A DNA stretch of 64,000 nucleotides from Gammaproteobacteria bacterium (lineage in GTDB: Bacteria > Pseudomonadota > Gammaproteobacteria > Pseudomonadales > Azotimanducaceae). Position 1 is the first letter of the stretch. Each line of letters opens with the position of its first letter. Positions 26,602 through 37,101 of the stretch are shown here, piece after piece. The stretch is from contig VXNY01000024.1 in the NCBI GenBank assembly GCA_009840305.1, positions 248,001-312,000 on the forward strand, in the 5' to 3' direction. The notes beneath the pieces were generated by a model. It had not been told where the DNA came from. It was given only the letters and a program-made list of their open reading frames with translations, and did no database searches. A program made the translations under genes and the position numbers.

Positions 26602-27339
26602 TCATTCTCTTTGCACTGTTTCAACCGCAAGATCGGAATCACTAGGTGAGTCTCTGTGGCGTGGTTCGGTACGTACTGCGACACCGTGGTTATACCTTGC
26701 ATCAGCAACAATGATCGTGTCTTCATCCAACAGGTCTAACTCTCGATGTATTCGCAAAAATCTTCCGGCTCTCGCAACCAAGTCACTATCCCCTAACAAC
26801 ACCGTGTGGCCAGTCTCTAAGGTGATGTGCCACCCTTTATCTGTCAGTTCAAAAAGTGAGACCTTCTCTCCGGCAAGGGCAAATCTAGCACGTACTTTCT
26901 TTAGGGTTGCGACGTCAGTTGAACTTTGTTTGAGGGGATAGCCTTGTACGGTAGGTAAGTAACTAGGCGGTTCGCGTACAGTTTGGATGACTTCTCCGTG
27001 TTCAGTTAACGCGGTTTCTGAATCGACGCGTGCCATGAAGTTCTTCACATCCACATTGACATTAATCCTATTGTCAAGCGAACGTGCGATCGACACGTCT
27101 CTGATCCAAGAAAGTTCAAGCAACGACTCCGCGAGACCCAGCGACGACACCCATCGTCCGGACCGTTCTACCGCGCTACTCACCGTCTCAACTACTGCAA
27201 GTTTTTCGTCGTCGGTTAACTCTCCGTGCACGACTATACTTGGTTCATAGTCGTATATGAAGTGATATCCATAAATTGTGCTAGCGGTTAATGCCATACC
27301 GACGAAAAGCCCAAGACAGAATCGGATCAGAGTCTTCAT
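26602..27339 (-). CDS. ftsQ: Cell division protein FtsQ
   Basis: FtsQ is a bitopic divisome protein that binds FtsB and FtsL. The 245-residue product has one N-terminal membrane helix (FCLGLFVGMALTASTIYGYHF), a POTRA domain with the strand VHGELTDDEK and the SWIRDVSIARSLDNRINVNV segment, and a C-terminal beta domain (GWHITLETGHTVLLG, YNHGVAVR). The family reads 'pwV..a.V.r.wP..l.v.v.e', so the WIRDVSIARSL part is diagnostic. Its ATG overlaps the murC stop by 4 nt (ATGA). Confidence 0.9.
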   Translation of the reverse strand: MKTLIRFCLGLFVGMALTASTIYGYHFIYDYEPSIVVHGELTDDEKLAVVETVSSAVERSGRWVSSLGLAESLLELSWIRDVSIARSLDNRINVNVDVKNFMARVDSETALTEHGEVIQTVREPPSYLPTVQGYPLKQSSTDVATLKKVRARFALAGEKVSLFELTDKGWHITLETGHTVLLGDSDLVARAGRFLRIHRELDLLDEDTIIVADARYNHGVAVRTEPRHRDSPSDSDLAVETVQRE

Positions 27340-28760
27340 TCAGCCAAGTGCCTCAACTGGGTGGAAACTTGATCGACACTCCCTGCACCTTGCACAATGA
27401 CCACATCGTCGTTTTGGACGTTTTCTAATACGTAGTCGAGCGCCGCTTGCGTCGTTGCTGCAAAGCTTGTTGGTACTGTGCCCTTGTGTACTATCGCGGC
27501 CGTAAGATCACTTGCGTGTGCACCGACAATCGGTTCTTCACTCGCCGCATATGTGTCGACCACAACTAAATGATCCACGCGTCCCAAAATCTCTACGAAG
27601 TCGTGAAACAAGTCTCTCGTTCGGGTAAAACGGTGTGGCTGAAATACCATGAAGATGCGCTGTTCGGGGAACAACTCACGCGCGGTCGACACCATATGAA
27701 CAAGTTCTGTGGGATGGTGTCCATAGTCATCAAGAAGTACCATTTTTTGACCATTAACGGTAAGTGTCTCGTTGTCAAATCGACGGTGTATTCCTTCATA
27801 GTTGTGCAAGCCGTCGACGATGTACCGATCTGGCACTCCCTCGTCCGAAGCGATCGCGACTGCTCCTAACGCGTTTCGGACGTTCTCAGTACCAGGCAAA
27901 CAAGTCTCAATGTCCAGCGACGCCTGACCATCTGGACGGACGACCGTAAACTTACACCTAGTATTCTCGTACAGTACGTTCAAGGCGCGATAGTCCGCAT
28001 CCTTGTTCAAACCGTAGGTTATTACAGGCCGGGCGAGTTCATTCAGAATCTGTTGTACTCCGTAATCATCGGAACACACTACCGCTAGTCCATAGAACGG
28101 CAATCGGTGCACAAATTCCTGAAAACTGTGAACGAGCCGGTTGTAATCGTGATCGTATGTGGATAGATGGTCGCGATCGATATTGCAAACCACCGCTACC
28201 AATGGATTAAGGTAGAGAAAAGACGCATCACTTTCGTCTGCTTCCGCTATGAGATATCGGCTCCCACCCAACTTCGCGTGTCGCCCTTCGCTACGCAACA
28301 ACCCACCAATCACATAAGTCGGGTCCCAACCAGCTTCGTTGAAAATGCTTACGATGAGACTCGTTGTAGTGGTTTTACCGTGACTACCGGCAACCGCGAT
28401 TCCGTACCTTGCTCTGAGAAGTTCACCGAGCATTTCCGCTCGCGACACAACTGGAATTCGACCATTCCGAGCAGCTTGTAACTCGGCGTTATTCGCAGGG
28501 ATCGCAGTTGAAACGACTATTGCGTCCACATCACTGACAAATTTAGCGTTGTGTCCTACGTGCACCGTTACGCCTAAACCCTGTAGTCTCTCGGTTGCCT
28601 GATTTGCAACCAAATCAGATCCGGTGATCTTATAGCCTTGGTTATGCATTACTTCGGCAATCCCGCACATCCCTGCACCACCTATACCAACAAAGTGCAC
28701 GTTGCGGACGCGCCGCATTAAGGGCATTCCTTCGAACGTATGTTCAGGTATCGCTTTCAT
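27336..28760 (-). CDS. murC: UDP-N-acetylmuramate-L-alanine ligase MurC
   Basis: MurC adds L-Ala to UDP-MurNAc in the cytoplasm. The ATG at 28760 is chosen because it follows the ftsW TAA by one base; an in-frame start 27 codons upstream would run into ftsW. From it, MRRVRNVHFVGIGGAGMCGIAEVM aligns with the family N-terminus. The ATP loop is GSHGKTTTTSL, with EADESDASF and DYGHHPTE further on. In many gammaproteobacteria murG precedes and murB/ddl follow this gene. Here it is flanked directly by ftsW and ftsQ. Confidence 0.96.
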   Translation of the reverse strand: MKAIPEHTFEGMPLMRRVRNVHFVGIGGAGMCGIAEVMHNQGYKITGSDLVANQATERLQGLGVTVHVGHNAKFVSDVDAIVVSTAIPANNAELQAARNGRIPVVSRAEMLGELLRARYGIAVAGSHGKTTTTSLIVSIFNEAGWDPTYVIGGLLRSEGRHAKLGGSRYLIAEADESDASFLYLNPLVAVVCNIDRDHLSTYDHDYNRLVHSFQEFVHRLPFYGLAVVCSDDYGVQQILNELARPVITYGLNKDADYRALNVLYENTRCKFTVVRPDGQASLDIETCLPGTENVRNALGAVAIASDEGVPDRYIVDGLHNYEGIHRRFDNETLTVNGQKMVLLDDYGHHPTELVHMVSTARELFPEQRIFMVFQPHRFTRTRDLFHDFVEILGRVDHLVVVDTYAASEEPIVGAHASDLTAAIVHKGTVPTSFAATTQAALDYVLENVQNDDVVIVQGAGSVDQVSTQLRHLAE

Positions 28761-28761
28761 C

Positions 28762-29871
28762 TTATACGAGATCATCTCGTCGCAATTTTGGATGTAGTGT
28801 TTCCGCGCGAGCGCGACAAACCAAAGCCACGAGTGCGACACACACTAAAAGACTGTTTCCGCCAAAGCTTATGAACGGTAGAGTGAGTCCTTTTGTGGGT
28901 AAAGCGCCCATGGTAACGCCCACGTTGATTAATGTTTGAAAGCCCAACATTAACCCCGCCCCAAACGCGATATATCCTGCGAAATATCGGTTTTGCTCAA
29001 GCGCCTGTTTGCCAATCTGCCAACATCTACAGACCAAGGCCACCAACAACAGTAAAAGCAAAGCACCACCTAGGAAACCAGTTTCTTCGACGATGACAGA
29101 AAAAATAAAGTCGTTGTGTGACTCTGGTAGATATAGAAATTTTTGAACACTATCCCCGAAACCTACACCCGTCAACTCTCCACGGCCGAATCCGATCAGA
29201 GACTGCGCGAGCTGATAGCCTTCACCAGAAGAATGCGTCCATGTATCGAGAAACGCGGTGATTCGATCCCAGCGATGATAGAAGACATAAGCTAACCCTC
29301 CCGCACCAACTATCCCCAGTAGGATTAAGTCTCGGAACCGTGCACCTGCAACATATAACATACCAACGGTTACACCACCGATAAGTACTGCCGAACCAAA
29401 ATCAGGTTGTAGTATGAACAGCACAAGTAAGATGCCAACCCAAAATATGGGTCTGAGTGTCGCTGAGGTTGATACCCTAATTGCAGAGTACGTATTTGCT
29501 AGATGTCCCGCGACATAAACGGGGACCAAGAATCGAGCCACTTCGGTAACTTGTACCGTCATTAGTCCAAGATCAATCCATCGGCGACCACCACCAGCTA
29601 CCACTCCGATCCAAGGAATCAACACCAATACCGAGATCACTAGCGTTCCCAAGAACAGTATCTTGTGAAACTTATGAAACAAGGCTAGTGGAATGTGTAG
29701 TAGGGTAAAAAACACTACCACGGCGAGCAACATATAGATAGCATGTCGCACAACATAAGGATTGAGTACCTCATCAGCACGATAGATCGTCGCACTGACA
29801 ATGGCAACCAATCCTAGCGCAATTAGCAAGAATGTCGAACAAACGACAAAGGGATCAATTCGATTGATCAT
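28762..29871 (-). CDS. ftsW: Septal peptidoglycan polymerase FtsW
   Basis: FtsW is the SEDS glycosyltransferase that polymerises lipid II at the septum together with FtsI. The ATG at 29871 ([10 protein letters not shown]) overlaps the murD stop as ATGA and is preferred to the ATG seven codons upstream. About ten membrane helices are visible. Conserved SEDS segments include LIPWIGVVAGGGRRWIDLG, LILLLVLLQPDFGSAV-like FILQPDFGSAVL, SVIVEETGFLGG and the final LPTKGLTLPFISFGGNS. The E in VIVEETG and the PFISxGG motif are family hallmarks. Confidence 0.96.
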   Translation of the reverse strand: MINRIDPFVVCSTFLLIALGLVAIVSATIYRADEVLNPYVVRHAIYMLLAVVVFFTLLHIPLALFHKFHKILFLGTLVISVLVLIPWIGVVAGGGRRWIDLGLMTVQVTEVARFLVPVYVAGHLANTYSAIRVSTSATLRPIFWVGILLVLFILQPDFGSAVLIGGVTVGMLYVAGARFRDLILLGIVGAGGLAYVFYHRWDRITAFLDTWTHSSGEGYQLAQSLIGFGRGELTGVGFGDSVQKFLYLPESHNDFIFSVIVEETGFLGGALLLLLLVALVCRCWQIGKQALEQNRYFAGYIAFGAGLMLGFQTLINVGVTMGALPTKGLTLPFISFGGNSLLVCVALVALVCRARAETLHPKLRRDDLV

Positions 29872-31172
29872 CCTTGCAGCCCCGAAACGCATTTCGCGAA
29901 GGTAGCTCCTCTGTGTGCAAAGTCGGTAAACATGTCAAAGCTGGCACACGCTGGTGCAAGCAAGACCTTGTCACCAGACTGGCTCACGTCGACCGCGACC
30001 GATACTGCTACATCCATGGATGGCACAAATTCGTAACTGGTGCGGTGAATACAGGACGCAATGCTGGGTGCATCATTGCCGAACAGGATTGCGTGCGCGA
30101 CAAACTTGTCGATGCATACTCCCAATTCTTCAAAACCGGCTGATTTCCCATCACCACCACAAATGAGGATAAGTTTGGATCCTTCGACGTATTGTTCGTG
30201 AATAGATGCAATGGCGGCACAAACATTTGTCGCTTTGGAATCGTTAATAAACTCGACCCCACCAAAGACACCTAAACTTTGTGCTCGATGTGGTAGGCCC
30301 TTAAACGTACGAGCGACTCGAACAACATCTTCGATGCTAGCACCTAGTTGTGAGGCAATTGCGGCAGCCGTAAGTAGGTTTTGTAGATAGTTAAAACCTG
30401 ACAACGCGATTTCACTTTGTCGGAGCAACTCCCCGCCGACTGTTATTCCATTTTCATGAACTGTCCAATTTGGATCTCTGTTTAACTCAATACCCGGTAG
30501 CACATTGTTGGGAACAGTTTCAGGTCGAAGATGGTCATAAACCGCAAATTCCGCGTCTTGGTAGATTCTCTGTTTTGCGGCTCTGTAGTTTTCCATTGAC
30601 CCATGGTGGTCTAAATGGTCTTCGCTAATGTTGAGAATTGTCGCAACTTTAAATGGCCCGTTCTGCAATCTTTCTAATTGAAAGCTAGACAATTCCAGAA
30701 CGTATCCTGTAGCTTTGGACTTCAACATATCGAGTGCGGGAGTGCCGATATTTCCACAAGCAACATAACCTCGTTCCTGCATCATATCTGCAACTAGAGT
30801 GACCGTGGTACTCTTCCCGTTGGTACCAGTAATTCCGATTACTGGAACTCTAACCTGTTCCATGAACAAGTCAATGTCCCCTACTACTGGAATTCGTTCT
30901 ATCTGTGCCCATTTAAGCATGCTGTTCGACAGGGGAATACCCGGACTTGCAATGACTCGTCGAGCACTTTCTAACGCGCGCTTGTACCCTCTCGGAGAAA
31001 TAACATCGACATCAGGATAGTCCACACGAACACTGTTTAAAAACGGAATCGCGTCTGTGTCTCGTCCCAACCGAGAGTCGAACACTGACACCGGATACTG
31101 TGTGTGTAGGTGGCGTACTACGGAATATCCGGTTGCACCTAGACCTAATACTATATCGTGTTCTTGTTTCAT
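29868..31172 (-). CDS. murD: UDP-MurNAc-L-alanine:D-glutamate ligase MurD
   Basis: MurD adds D-Glu to UDP-MurNAc-L-Ala. The ATG at 31172 overlaps the mraY stop (ATGA) and gives the expected start [22 protein letters not shown]. Longer frames run into mraY. The ATP-binding loop is [14 protein letters not shown], the middle domain has [19 protein letters not shown], and the C-terminal domain has [13 protein letters not shown] and [15 protein letters not shown]. The length of 434 residues matches the family (438 in E. coli). Confidence 0.96.
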   Translation of the reverse strand: MKQEHDIVLGLGATGYSVVRHLHTQYPVSVFDSRLGRDTDAIPFLNSVRVDYPDVDVISPRGYKRALESARRVIASPGIPLSNSMLKWAQIERIPVVGDIDLFMEQVRVPVIGITGTNGKSTTVTLVADMMQERGYVACGNIGTPALDMLKSKATGYVLELSSFQLERLQNGPFKVATILNISEDHLDHHGSMENYRAAKQRIYQDAEFAVYDHLRPETVPNNVLPGIELNRDPNWTVHENGITVGGELLRQSEIALSGFNYLQNLLTAAAIASQLGASIEDVVRVARTFKGLPHRAQSLGVFGGVEFINDSKATNVCAAIASIHEQYVEGSKLILICGGDGKSAGFEELGVCIDKFVAHAILFGNDAPSIASCIHRTSYEFVPSMDVAVSVAVDVSQSGDKVLLAPACASFDMFTDFAHRGATFAKCVSGLQG

Positions 31173-32245
31173 CGTAATTTCAGCATCGACAATCCGACCA
31201 ATACCAGTACGAAGCTTATGATCCAAAAGCGAATGATGACTCGAGACTCAGGCCAACCTTTCAATTCAAAGTGATGATGTAACGGTGCCATCTGGAAGAC
31301 CCTTTTACCGGTCAATTTGAAACTCGCGACCTGCACGATGACAGACGCGGTCTCGAGTACAAAAATTCCACTCATAATCAGCAGTACGATCTCGTGTCTA
31401 ACGAGAACACCGATTACCCCTAATGCAGCACCAATTGCGAGAGCTCCAACATCTCCCATGAATACTTGTGCTGGATAAGCATTGAACCATAAAAAACCTA
31501 ATCCGGAACCAGCGATAATGCCACACAACACCGCGAGTTCTCCTGATCCGGGGATATTTGGAATAAATAGATACGCGGACAGCTCATCGTGGCCAACCAA
31601 ATATGCGATAAACCCGAGAGCCGCGGCAATCATCACAGCAGGCAAGATTGCGAGTCCATCCAACCCGTCTGCTAAATTGACCGCATTACTCATACCAACA
31701 ATCATTAAATAAGTAAGAACAACGAAACCCATTCCTAAGGGAATGATGACATCCTTGAATAATGGAACGATGAGCTCGGTTTCTTCCGGTAGGGTAGCCA
31801 AAAGAAATAGTGTGATCGCGATGCCGATACCTAACACGGACTGTAATAAGAACTTCAATCCAGCGGAGATTCCACGCTGTTGTCGAAACTTGCGGTAGTC
31901 ATCGAGAAATCCAATCAGCGAAAAACCGACTAATGCAACGAGCACAATCCACACCCGATGACTAGTCAAGTCACACCACAGTAGAGCCGCGAATACGATT
32001 GCTACGACAATCATAATTCCGCCCATGGTGGGGGTACCTGCTTTAGTATGATGGGAAGTAGGTCCGTCGGGTCGAATCGACTCACTGATATTTCGTTGGG
32101 AAAACTGTCGGATCACTATCGGACCAAACAATAGAGTTAACCCAAGCCCTGTAACCGCGCCAACCATAGCGCGAAACGTGATGTAGTGAAACACATTGAA
32201 CACGCCACTATATTCAGCTAATCTCTCTGTCAGCCAGAGTAACAT
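31169..32245 (-). CDS. mraY: Phospho-MurNAc-pentapeptide translocase MraY
   Basis: MraY makes lipid I from UDP-MurNAc-pentapeptide and undecaprenyl phosphate in the inner membrane. The 358-residue sequence has the N-terminus [36 protein letters not shown], the DD motif in GFLDDYRKF, the [10 protein letters not shown] signature and [15 protein letters not shown]. The length matches E. coli (360). The start lies 16 nt inside the end of murE. murF is normally found between the two and is absent. Confidence 0.97.
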   Translation of the reverse strand: MLLWLTERLAEYSGVFNVFHYITFRAMVGAVTGLGLTLLFGPIVIRQFSQRNISESIRPDGPTSHHTKAGTPTMGGIMIVVAIVFAALLWCDLTSHRVWIVLVALVGFSLIGFLDDYRKFRQQRGISAGLKFLLQSVLGIGIAITLFLLATLPEETELIVPLFKDVIIPLGMGFVVLTYLMIVGMSNAVNLADGLDGLAILPAVMIAAALGFIAYLVGHDELSAYLFIPNIPGSGELAVLCGIIAGSGLGFLWFNAYPAQVFMGDVGALAIGAALGVIGVLVRHEIVLLIMSGIFVLETASVIVQVASFKLTGKRVFQMAPLHHHFELKGWPESRVIIRFWIISFVLVLVGLSMLKLR

Positions 32246-33684
32246 AAATGTGCTCCATCGAGTATGTTTTCTACCATCGAACGATCATCTCCTGGGATCC
32301 GTTGTCCTTGTATCTCTTGAGAGCTTTCTTGTCCTTTACCAGCGATCAAAACAACGTCCTTTGGCGTAGCCGCTTCTATTGCAAGTTGAATTGCGATTTG
32401 GCGATCCAATTCAACCACTACCGAGTCCGGTTCAGCAATGCCTTGCATAATGTCATCCACTATCGAATCTGGAGATTCGTTGCGAGGATTGTCCGAAGTG
32501 AGATAAATCTCGTCAGCAAGAATTTCAGCAATGCGGCCCATTTCGGGTCTTTTTCCAACATCACGGTCGCCACCACAACCAAATACACAAAAAACGCGTC
32601 CTTGCGCGTGTGCTCTTGCAGCAACGAGTGCGTGTCGTAAGGCATCTGGAGTGTGTGCATAGTCTATGACTACCGTAAGTCGACCATGCCTTTTGATGAA
32701 TTCCATACGACCAGGTACCGGTGGTAATGTACGCATCTGAGCTACCACATCCGCAAACTCTTGACCATTACATAGACTCGTTAGCAAAATGGCAGCCGCA
32801 TTTGACACATACATGCTCCCGTAGTACGGCAAGAAAAATTCTTCATGGCCCCAAGGACTGAGCCAATAACCACACAACCCCCTAGATGTATGGCGAACTC
32901 CAGACCAGCTCAAATCCGCGCTTGGATTCGCACCGTAAGTTAAACATTTAATATTTCTTTGCTGTAGTTTGTCTATGATGACACAGCCGAATTCATCATC
33001 ATGATTGACAATTCCGTAGCTCAATTCTGGCTGTTCAAAGAGCTTCATCTTGGTGTCAGCATAGTTTCGCATACTCTTGTGGTAGTCGAGGTGGTCGCGA
33101 GTTAAATTGGTAAATACCGCGCCATCAAATTCAACACAATTGACTCGACCTTGAGCGAGTGCGTGCGAACTCACTTCCATAGCGACTTGATCAAAATTTC
33201 GCGCTAGTAGCTGACTCAGACTTAGTTGCAGGGAGACGGAGCCTATTGTTGTCAACGGTGTTTCTTCCAAGGTACTCGGTAGTCCCCAACCAAGAGTACC
33301 CATAAATGCGGTGTTATCGAGTAAATTCGCGATTCCGAAAGCTACCGAAGTCTTACCATTTGTTCCTGTCACTCCGATAACGTTTAAACGACTTGAGGGG
33401 AATCCATGGAAACGCGCCGCGAACTCCGCTTGACGCTGGGCGACATCGTATTCCTTAATCCAAGGTATCCGAAAATCAGACGGTTGGTCTTGCTCCGCAC
33501 ATATAGCGACCGCGCCTGCATTCACAGCATCTTGGATAAATGAGTGACCGTCGAATTGCGAACCTTGGTAAGCAATAAATAGATCGCCAGGACTAACATC
33601 TCGAGAATCGTTTGATATCCCTGAAATTTCAACTGTGGGTACATCACTTCGACCCAAGATTTCACTAAGTAACATCGTTGTCAT
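32230..33684 (-). CDS. murE: UDP-MurNAc-tripeptide synthetase MurE (meso-diaminopimelate type)
   Basis: MurE adds the third residue to the peptidoglycan stem peptide. The 484-residue protein has the [13 protein letters not shown] opening, the ATP loop [22 protein letters not shown], the H-TPDAL strand ([13 protein letters not shown]) and the SDNPRNE motif that the family uses to select meso-diaminopimelate. This supports a Gram-negative type wall. The start overlaps the ftsI stop by 4 nt (ATGA). Confidence 0.97.
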   Translation of the reverse strand: MTTMLLSEILGRSDVPTVEISGISNDSRDVSPGDLFIAYQGSQFDGHSFIQDAVNAGAVAICAEQDQPSDFRIPWIKEYDVAQRQAEFAARFHGFPSSRLNVIGVTGTNGKTSVAFGIANLLDNTAFMGTLGWGLPSTLEETPLTTIGSVSLQLSLSQLLARNFDQVAMEVSSHALAQGRVNCVEFDGAVFTNLTRDHLDYHKSMRNYADTKMKLFEQPELSYGIVNHDDEFGCVIIDKLQQRNIKCLTYGANPSADLSWSGVRHTSRGLCGYWLSPWGHEEFFLPYYGSMYVSNAAAILLTSLCNGQEFADVVAQMRTLPPVPGRMEFIKRHGRLTVVIDYAHTPDALRHALVAARAHAQGRVFCVFGCGGDRDVGKRPEMGRIAEILADEIYLTSDNPRNESPDSIVDDIMQGIAEPDSVVVELDRQIAIQLAIEAATPKDVVLIAGKGQESSQEIQGQRIPGDDRSMVENILDGAHLCYSG

Positions 33685-35339
33685 CGCTCTTGTGCTAAGT
33701 AGTTCGGCGGAACCAACTGTAATGCATGGGCAGTTATCCGCGAAAAAATGGGTGCAGCCACTCCGCCACCAGAGACTACTTCACCCTTGGGTTCGTTCAC
33801 TACAACGACTGTCACGAATCTTGGATCTTCGACAGGAGTGATGCCCACAAACCAAGCGATGTGTAAGTTTTCGTCGTACTGTCCATATTTGACCTTTCGA
33901 ACCGTTCCGGTCTTACCTGCTACCGAAAACCCTTCAATTGCAGCTTTCGGTGCAGTTCCTGGGATCGAGGTTACTGCTTGCAACATGTCCATCAGATCTC
34001 TTACGTGGTCGGGATCGAGAACTTGCTCATCTCGTGGAACTCGGCGCGCAGGAGTCTTCACAATCGTCACTGCTCGACGTTTACCACCAGTTGCGAACGT
34101 TAGGTAAGCCTTCGCCAGTTGCAGTGGCGATACTGTCATACCGTAGCCAAATGAAAAGGTCGCGCGACCAATTTCGCGTTCGAGTTCTTCATACCGTAAT
34201 ATGCCAGCAGTCTCGTTCGGCAAACCAGAAAACGGTACCTCGTTGAAACCTACTCGGGTCAAGACGTCGTAAACAGCTTCTTGCTCTAGTTCCAATGCAA
34301 CTTTTGCGATTCCTACTTGACTAGATTTCACTATAACCATCTTCAACGACAACATCCCGTAGTCACGAGGATCTTCAATCAGCTTGTCGCCCACTTGGAA
34401 ATGACCTGGCGAGGTCGAAATCTGAGAATCTGGGTCAAACTTCCCGCTTTCCATTGCAGCAATCGCAGAGAAAGGCTTCACTGTGGATCCTGGTTCATAC
34501 GCATCCTTGATCACTCGATTTCTCATTCGAGCGGGAACTCTATCGCGCACGTCGTTCGGATTGAAGGTCGGATAATTTGCCATCGCCAAAATCTCGCCGG
34601 AACTGACTTCAATAACCACCGCAGAAGCAGAAAGAGCTTCGTGTTCTTCAACAGCAGTTCGTAAATGTCGATAAGCTAAATACTGTAGACCCAAATCCAC
34701 CGTCGTGGTTACATGTTCACCGAACTCTGGAGGATCGGCAAGTTCAATATCCCGTAGTCGTCGACCATCACGACCACGCAAGATTCTCCGTTTCCCCGGT
34801 TCTCCGCGAAGCTGAATTTCGTGAGCCGCTTCCAAACCTTCAATACCTGCTCCATCCGCATTTGCTACGCCGACGATGTGAGATGCGACTTCCGCAGTTG
34901 GGTAATAGCGCCGATACTCAGTCTCAAATCGAACACCCTTGACTTTTAATGCTTCCACTGCGTCTGCGATCTCTCTCGAAGCCCGCCGTTTGAGGTATAC
35001 GAACCTAGTGTTTCGACCGTTATACAACACCTTTCGTAAGTGCTCTTCAGACACTGCTAGGGCTTGTGCTAATGCTGGAATGTCCTCCTCTAGAATTGTG
35101 TCAAATCCTGGATCTGTCCAGAAAGAATAAACTGGAATACTTAAAGCTAGAGGTTGTCCTGTTCGATCGTAGATAATTCCGCGATTAGTGGGCACGTCGA
35201 TCGTTCGCTCGGCGATCGCGCTACCGCGTGCTTGTAGGAACTCGCGATCAAAGTAGGCGAGCGAAAACATACGAAAGAGTAGGATCAGTACTACGACACT
35301 CAATCCAAAGAACAACAGTCGATATCTGAACGCGCTCAC
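33681..35339 (-). CDS. ftsI: Septal transpeptidase FtsI (PBP3)
   Basis: FtsI crosslinks septal peptidoglycan in the periplasm with FtsW. The 552-residue class B PBP has one N-terminal membrane anchor, the pedestal domain (RGIIYDRTGQPLALS) and the transpeptidase domain with the SxxK motif STVK and the KTG motif (AGKTGTVRKV). The middle motif, normally SxN, reads S-S-Q in IVKSSQVGIAK. The codon is CAA. The length is within the family range (E. coli 588). The start overlaps the ftsL stop by 4 nt. Confidence 0.97.
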   Translation of the reverse strand: MSAFRYRLLFFGLSVVVLILLFRMFSLAYFDREFLQARGSAIAERTIDVPTNRGIIYDRTGQPLALSIPVYSFWTDPGFDTILEEDIPALAQALAVSEEHLRKVLYNGRNTRFVYLKRRASREIADAVEALKVKGVRFETEYRRYYPTAEVASHIVGVANADGAGIEGLEAAHEIQLRGEPGKRRILRGRDGRRLRDIELADPPEFGEHVTTTVDLGLQYLAYRHLRTAVEEHEALSASAVVIEVSSGEILAMANYPTFNPNDVRDRVPARMRNRVIKDAYEPGSTVKPFSAIAAMESGKFDPDSQISTSPGHFQVGDKLIEDPRDYGMLSLKMVIVKSSQVGIAKVALELEQEAVYDVLTRVGFNEVPFSGLPNETAGILRYEELEREIGRATFSFGYGMTVSPLQLAKAYLTFATGGKRRAVTIVKTPARRVPRDEQVLDPDHVRDLMDMLQAVTSIPGTAPKAAIEGFSVAGKTGTVRKVKYGQYDENLHIAWFVGITPVEDPRFVTVVVVNEPKGEVVSGGGVAAPIFSRITAHALQLVPPNYLAQER

Positions 35340-35659
35340 TCGATAGTCTCCGAACCAGTAACTTCTACCTTGTTTGGAAACTGCATGTGAAGTTCGTTCA
35401 CTGCGATGTCGACTACTCGCTCGTAGGATCGCTCGCTTCCACGTTCAATTTTCAAGCTCTCTAGCTCTTCTAGTGCGTCGTCTTGTTGCACACGAAGTTC
35501 GAGAATTTGATCATATAGACTCAAGCGCTCGTCGATTTGATAGATGATGAGAAATCCCATCACAACGATACCAGTCAGTACGCAAACCCATGCAGCCCAC
35601 CAGAACCAAGCAGGTGCTTGGCGTTTTTTCTGTGCTTGCACCGTTGAACTATTGGACAC
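35336..35659 (-). CDS. ftsL: Cell division protein FtsL
   Basis: FtsL is a small bitopic protein that complexes with FtsQ and FtsB and activates FtsWI. The 107-residue sequence has a short basic N-terminus, one membrane helix (WWAAWVCVLTGIVVMGFLIIYQI) and a coiled coil (RLSLYDQILELRVQQDDALEELESL), then the usual A-x-x-E-L-x-M end (VDIAVNELHMQFP). Position between rsmH and ftsI, overlapping rsmH by 11 nt and ftsI by 4, supports the call more than sequence, because FtsL is poorly conserved. Confidence 0.88.
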   Translation of the reverse strand: MSNSSTVQAQKKRQAPAWFWWAAWVCVLTGIVVMGFLIIYQIDERLSLYDQILELRVQQDDALEELESLKIERGSERSYERVVDIAVNELHMQFPNKVEVTGSETIE

Positions 35660-36563
35660 GTTCGATCACCTGCAACATAGCGGAACGTGCACGGGGGTTT
35701 CTCTCGGTCTCTTGCCTTTTTGGAGTTAAACCTCTCTCGACGAATTTCATCGGTCCTTTGCTGACTCCACGAATAGGCATTCGTGCGGGCATCGAAGAAT
35801 CCACCCATTGGGAAAACTGCCGTCGTACCGCTCGATGTTCCAGTGAGTGAAACGTGATTACCGCGATTCGACCCCCATGACCGATGAGCTCAAACGCATT
35901 TCGAAGTCCCTTTCGAAGCTGAGAGAGCTCGTCGTTGACGTGAATCCGAATGGCTTGAAAAGTGCGAGTGGCAATGTGTTTGTTGGTCTCAGGAGTTTTA
36001 CAAGTTCGACTAATTACCTCTACTAGTTCTTGAGTTTCGCTGAGCGGTCTCGCGCGTACAATCGCGTTCGCAATTGCCCTTGCATTTCGCTCGTCACCAA
36101 ATTTTCTTAGTACTGTAGCTATCGCTTGAACGGAAGCCGTATTCAACCAATCGGAAGCAGGCTTTCCATCGGTGGGATCCATACGCATATCGAGAGGTCC
36201 GTTCTTTTGGAAACTGAAACCTCGATCCCCATCTTCTAACTGATCAGAAGAAAGTCCCACATCAAATAGAATTCCGTCAAACTGTTCAAAGCCAATGCGG
36301 CGACTAACGTCTGCTATTTGATCGAACGATGCATGAACAGTCTCGACTCGTGAATCTTCAGCTGTTAATTGTTTGCCGCGTTCTACTGCATCTGGGTCGC
36401 GGTCTATGGCTAGTAATTTAGCGCTCTCACCGATGTTTTCAAGTATAGCGCGGGTATGTCCCCCGCCACCAAAAGTCGCGTCGAGATAATTACCGTCGGG
36501 TCTAACGACCAGCATCGATAGTACTTCACGTACTAAGACTGGTACGTGTTTGGTCGCAACCAT
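35649..36563 (-). CDS. rsmH: 16S rRNA (cytosine-1402-N4) methyltransferase RsmH
   Basis: RsmH (MraW) methylates C1402 of 16S rRNA at N4; RsmI, encoded at 42886-43752, adds the 2'-O-methyl on the same base. The 304-residue sequence has HVPVLVREVLSML, the SAM loop YLDATFGGGGHTRAIL, DRDPDAV, FDGILFDVGLSSDQLE, FQKNGPLDMRMD and HSLEHRAVRRQF, all family hallmarks. It is the first recognisable gene of the dcw operon. mraZ, normally directly upstream, is not present. Confidence 0.97.
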   Translation of the reverse strand: MVATKHVPVLVREVLSMLVVRPDGNYLDATFGGGGHTRAILENIGESAKLLAIDRDPDAVERGKQLTAEDSRVETVHASFDQIADVSRRIGFEQFDGILFDVGLSSDQLEDGDRGFSFQKNGPLDMRMDPTDGKPASDWLNTASVQAIATVLRKFGDERNARAIANAIVRARPLSETQELVEVISRTCKTPETNKHIATRTFQAIRIHVNDELSQLRKGLRNAFELIGHGGRIAVITFHSLEHRAVRRQFSQWVDSSMPARMPIRGVSKGPMKFVERGLTPKRQETERNPRARSAMLQVIERVQ

Positions 36564-37101
36564 GAGCTGCTCACATCAACTAGCTAGGCGCGTTAATCTG
36601 ATAGCTCCGCGTGAAATCCACTCGCTGCCTCCATTCAATTGAGAGATCACGTATATTGGAAAGTTTCCGCACGCTCGTCCTTCCTAGACCAAAACGCACA
36701 GAATCTACTTTGTTACCTATATTTTACAACAAGGAAGTAAAAAATGCCTACTTCGGTAAGGAGTCCGGAAATATTTGTGCTTCCCTTGTTCTAATCGCTC
36801 CGACCTGATCACAAAACTTCGGAAAATGATCTTCCGTATAACTTTTCGAAATTCACACGAGGGAATGACGGCTATCAGGGTTCGTATTTAGATGTTACAA
36901 TCGAATTTCTCTTTCCAACGGGATGATGAAGCAAGTACTGAGCGTGTTTTACTGGATATGAAAGTAGTGGTGGTCGGTGTTAGGATCTTAGCAGGACTAG
37001 AACTTCGATCGACGCAAAGTTCTTGTTGCGTGCGTTCAGTTGGACTTAAACTGGTGCTTGAGTCGTTCTACTACCATAAACGACTACAACGCTTTATACG
37101 G
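36564..37101 (-). other. Upstream region of the dcw operon; no mraZ
   Basis: About 540 bp contain no convincing gene. The 73-codon frame at 36892-37113 lacks any family match and a good start signal. The dcw operon promoter should lie here, but I see no perfect -35/-10 pair and no run of TGGG direct repeats of the kind MraZ binds. Confidence 0.4.

Noticed and set aside
32230-32245. Hidden or frameshifted murF between murE and mraY
   Set aside because: The two genes overlap by 16 nt, so there is no room. Both have complete domains.
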